64,000 nucleotides of DNA from CAYNRA01 sp964399465. Its GTDB lineage: Bacteria; Bacteroidota; Bacteroidia; Cytophagales; Spirosomataceae. Shown piece after piece: positions 63,332 through 64,000 of this stretch. Where the stretch lies: assembly GCA_964399465.1 (NCBI GenBank), contig CAYNRA010000005.1:1-64000 (forward strand), given 5' to 3'. A program made the translations under genes and the position numbers. How positions within the stretch are numbered: the stretch's first letter is position 1; every line of letters starts with the position of its first letter. The notes beneath the pieces are model-generated. The model was not told where the DNA came from. It was given only the letters and a program-made list of their open reading frames with translations, and did no database searches.

Positions 63332-64000
63332 ATGAACAAGAAGTACATGAGTAGTCCAATCGTTATCTATGTAATGGGCGTCTCTGGAAGTGGAAAAACA
63401 ACCGTCGGTCAGGCGCTCAGCCAAGCCATCGGTATTCCCTTTTTAGACGGAGATGATTTTCACCCACCCGCGAATATCGCCAAAATGCAAGCTGGTAGTC
63501 CGCTCACCGACGACGACCGCCAAGGTTGGCTATATGCCATTCACGCCGCTGCATCGTCCTACCTCAAAGCACCAAAATCTGGCGTAATTATCGCGTGCTC
63601 CGCTCTAAAAGCTACGTACCGCGACATCTTGCAGTCAGGAATCGAGACACACACCAAATGGGTTTTCTTGGAAGGAAGCTTCTCCTTAATTCAAGAACGG
63701 CTGGCCGCCCGCAAAGCACATTTTATGCCGCCCCAACTGCTGCAATCGCAATTCGATATTCTCGAAATTCCCGCCAACGCCATTCGTACCTATATTGACC
63801 AACCACTCTCTGAAATCATTTCTCACATTATGACTGAAATACAATCTCCTTTAGCGGATTTTGGACTCATCGGCTTGGGTGTTATGGGAACAAGCATCGC
63901 CCGAAATCTAGCCCAAAAAGACATTTCTGTCTCGCTATACAATCGGTTTGTGCTTGGTTCGGAAGAAAATATCGCCCAAAAACGAATCCAAACATATCCT
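63332..64000 (+). CDS. Gluconokinase fused to 6-phosphogluconate dehydrogenase, partial (right edge)
   Basis: The frame is open from the ATG at 63332 to the window end (223 codons). Residues 1-166 are a GntK-type gluconokinase: P-loop GVSGSGKTT (16-24), DGDDFHPPANIAKM, LTDDDRQGWL and ACSALKATYRD. It continues without a stop into a 6-phosphogluconate dehydrogenase start: GLIGLGVMGTSIARNLA (178-194, Rossmann motif). An internal ATG at 63830 could also start the second domain separately. The fusion would link gluconate phosphorylation directly to its oxidation. C-ending codons (GCC, CGC, ATC) are more frequent here than in neighbouring genes, hinting at transfer. Confidence 0.88.
   Translation, partial: MNKKYMSSPIVIYVMGVSGSGKTTVGQALSQAIGIPFLDGDDFHPPANIAKMQAGSPLTDDDRQGWLYAIHAAASSYLKAPKSGVIIACSALKATYRDILQSGIETHTKWVFLEGSFSLIQERLAARKAHFMPPQLLQSQFDILEIPANAIRTYIDQPLSEIISHIMTEIQSPLADFGLIGLGVMGTSIARNLAQKDISVSLYNRFVLGSEENIAQKRIQTYP

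Noticed and set aside
63124..63348. Overlapping open frames on both strands (67 and 74 codons) before the gluconokinase fusion
   Set aside because: Low-complexity Phe/Lys/Ser composition, no motif, and each overlaps the other; treated as non-coding.
1..64000. CRISPR arrays, tRNA or rRNA genes, insertion sequences, prophage
   Set aside because: No regularly spaced repeats, no cloverleaf-like T-arm sequences in context, and no transposase, integrase or phage structural genes were seen.

Overview
The window reads as chromosomal DNA of a Bacteroidota bacterium, most likely of the order Cytophagales; genus and family cannot be fixed from the sequence alone. Support comes from a complete 2451-residue SprA (type IX secretion translocon) between ruvA and gcvH, a GldF gliding permease, PorT-like outer membrane barrels, DUF4199 proteins, a CrtY-type lycopene cyclase, moderate AT richness, and several promoters of the Bacteroidota form TTTG-N19-TAnnTTTG, the best at 24407-24437. 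I see no tRNA, rRNA, CRISPR array, prophage or insertion sequence. Most of the window is ordinary core genome.

Layout. 1-24.4 kb is almost entirely on the minus strand: an MMPL/RND exporter cut by the left edge, meaB, ispD, queA, a PhzF-family enzyme, gldF, two DUF4199 membrane proteins, a dihydroorotase-like protein without its metal motif, gcvH, sprA, ruvA, a periplasmic rhodanese-thioredoxin fusion, metK with a long leader, crtY, lipA, a secreted protein and a Gfo/Idh/MocA oxidoreductase. 24.5-27.3 kb is a small glycan-type island (MptE/DUF115-like protein, methyltransferase, GT2 glycosyltransferase). 27.6-41.9 kb has ftsY, a divergent AraC/PhyH-dioxygenase pair, a GH20 hexosaminidase, a SEC-C protein with a cell-wall amidase, an M28 lipoprotein peptidase, a GH3-family protein, a phosphodiesterase, TspO, asnS and a lone nuoH. 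42-49.8 kb has a sigma54-type response regulator without a DNA-binding domain, an aspartate aminotransferase, a PepSY-like lipoprotein, an ECF sigma factor overlapping a membrane-anchored barrel protein, another barrel, and tyrS. 49.8-64 kb has a VOC protein, an arginyltransferase-like protein, idi, a three-gene sugar-acid operon (FAH-like, aldehyde dehydrogenase, SDR), a methyltransferase, apaG, ung, a secreted protein, an M20 amidohydrolase, a renalase-like flavoprotein, an S8 lipoprotein protease, an HNH nuclease, a frameshifted small gene and a gluconokinase-phosphogluconate dehydrogenase fusion cut by the right edge.

Shared themes. IspD, Idi and CrtY outline isoprenoid to carotenoid synthesis. 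GcvH and LipA share lipoate chemistry. MetK supplies S-adenosylmethionine to QueA, LipA and the methyltransferases. SprA, GldF, the barrels, the lipoproteins and the ECF module form an envelope and secretion theme. The most interesting loci are the ECF sigma/transmembrane-barrel module, the sugar-acid operon in which two of three enzymes lack textbook active-site residues, the HNH locus with its broken neighbour, the gntK-gnd fusion, and the metK leader.
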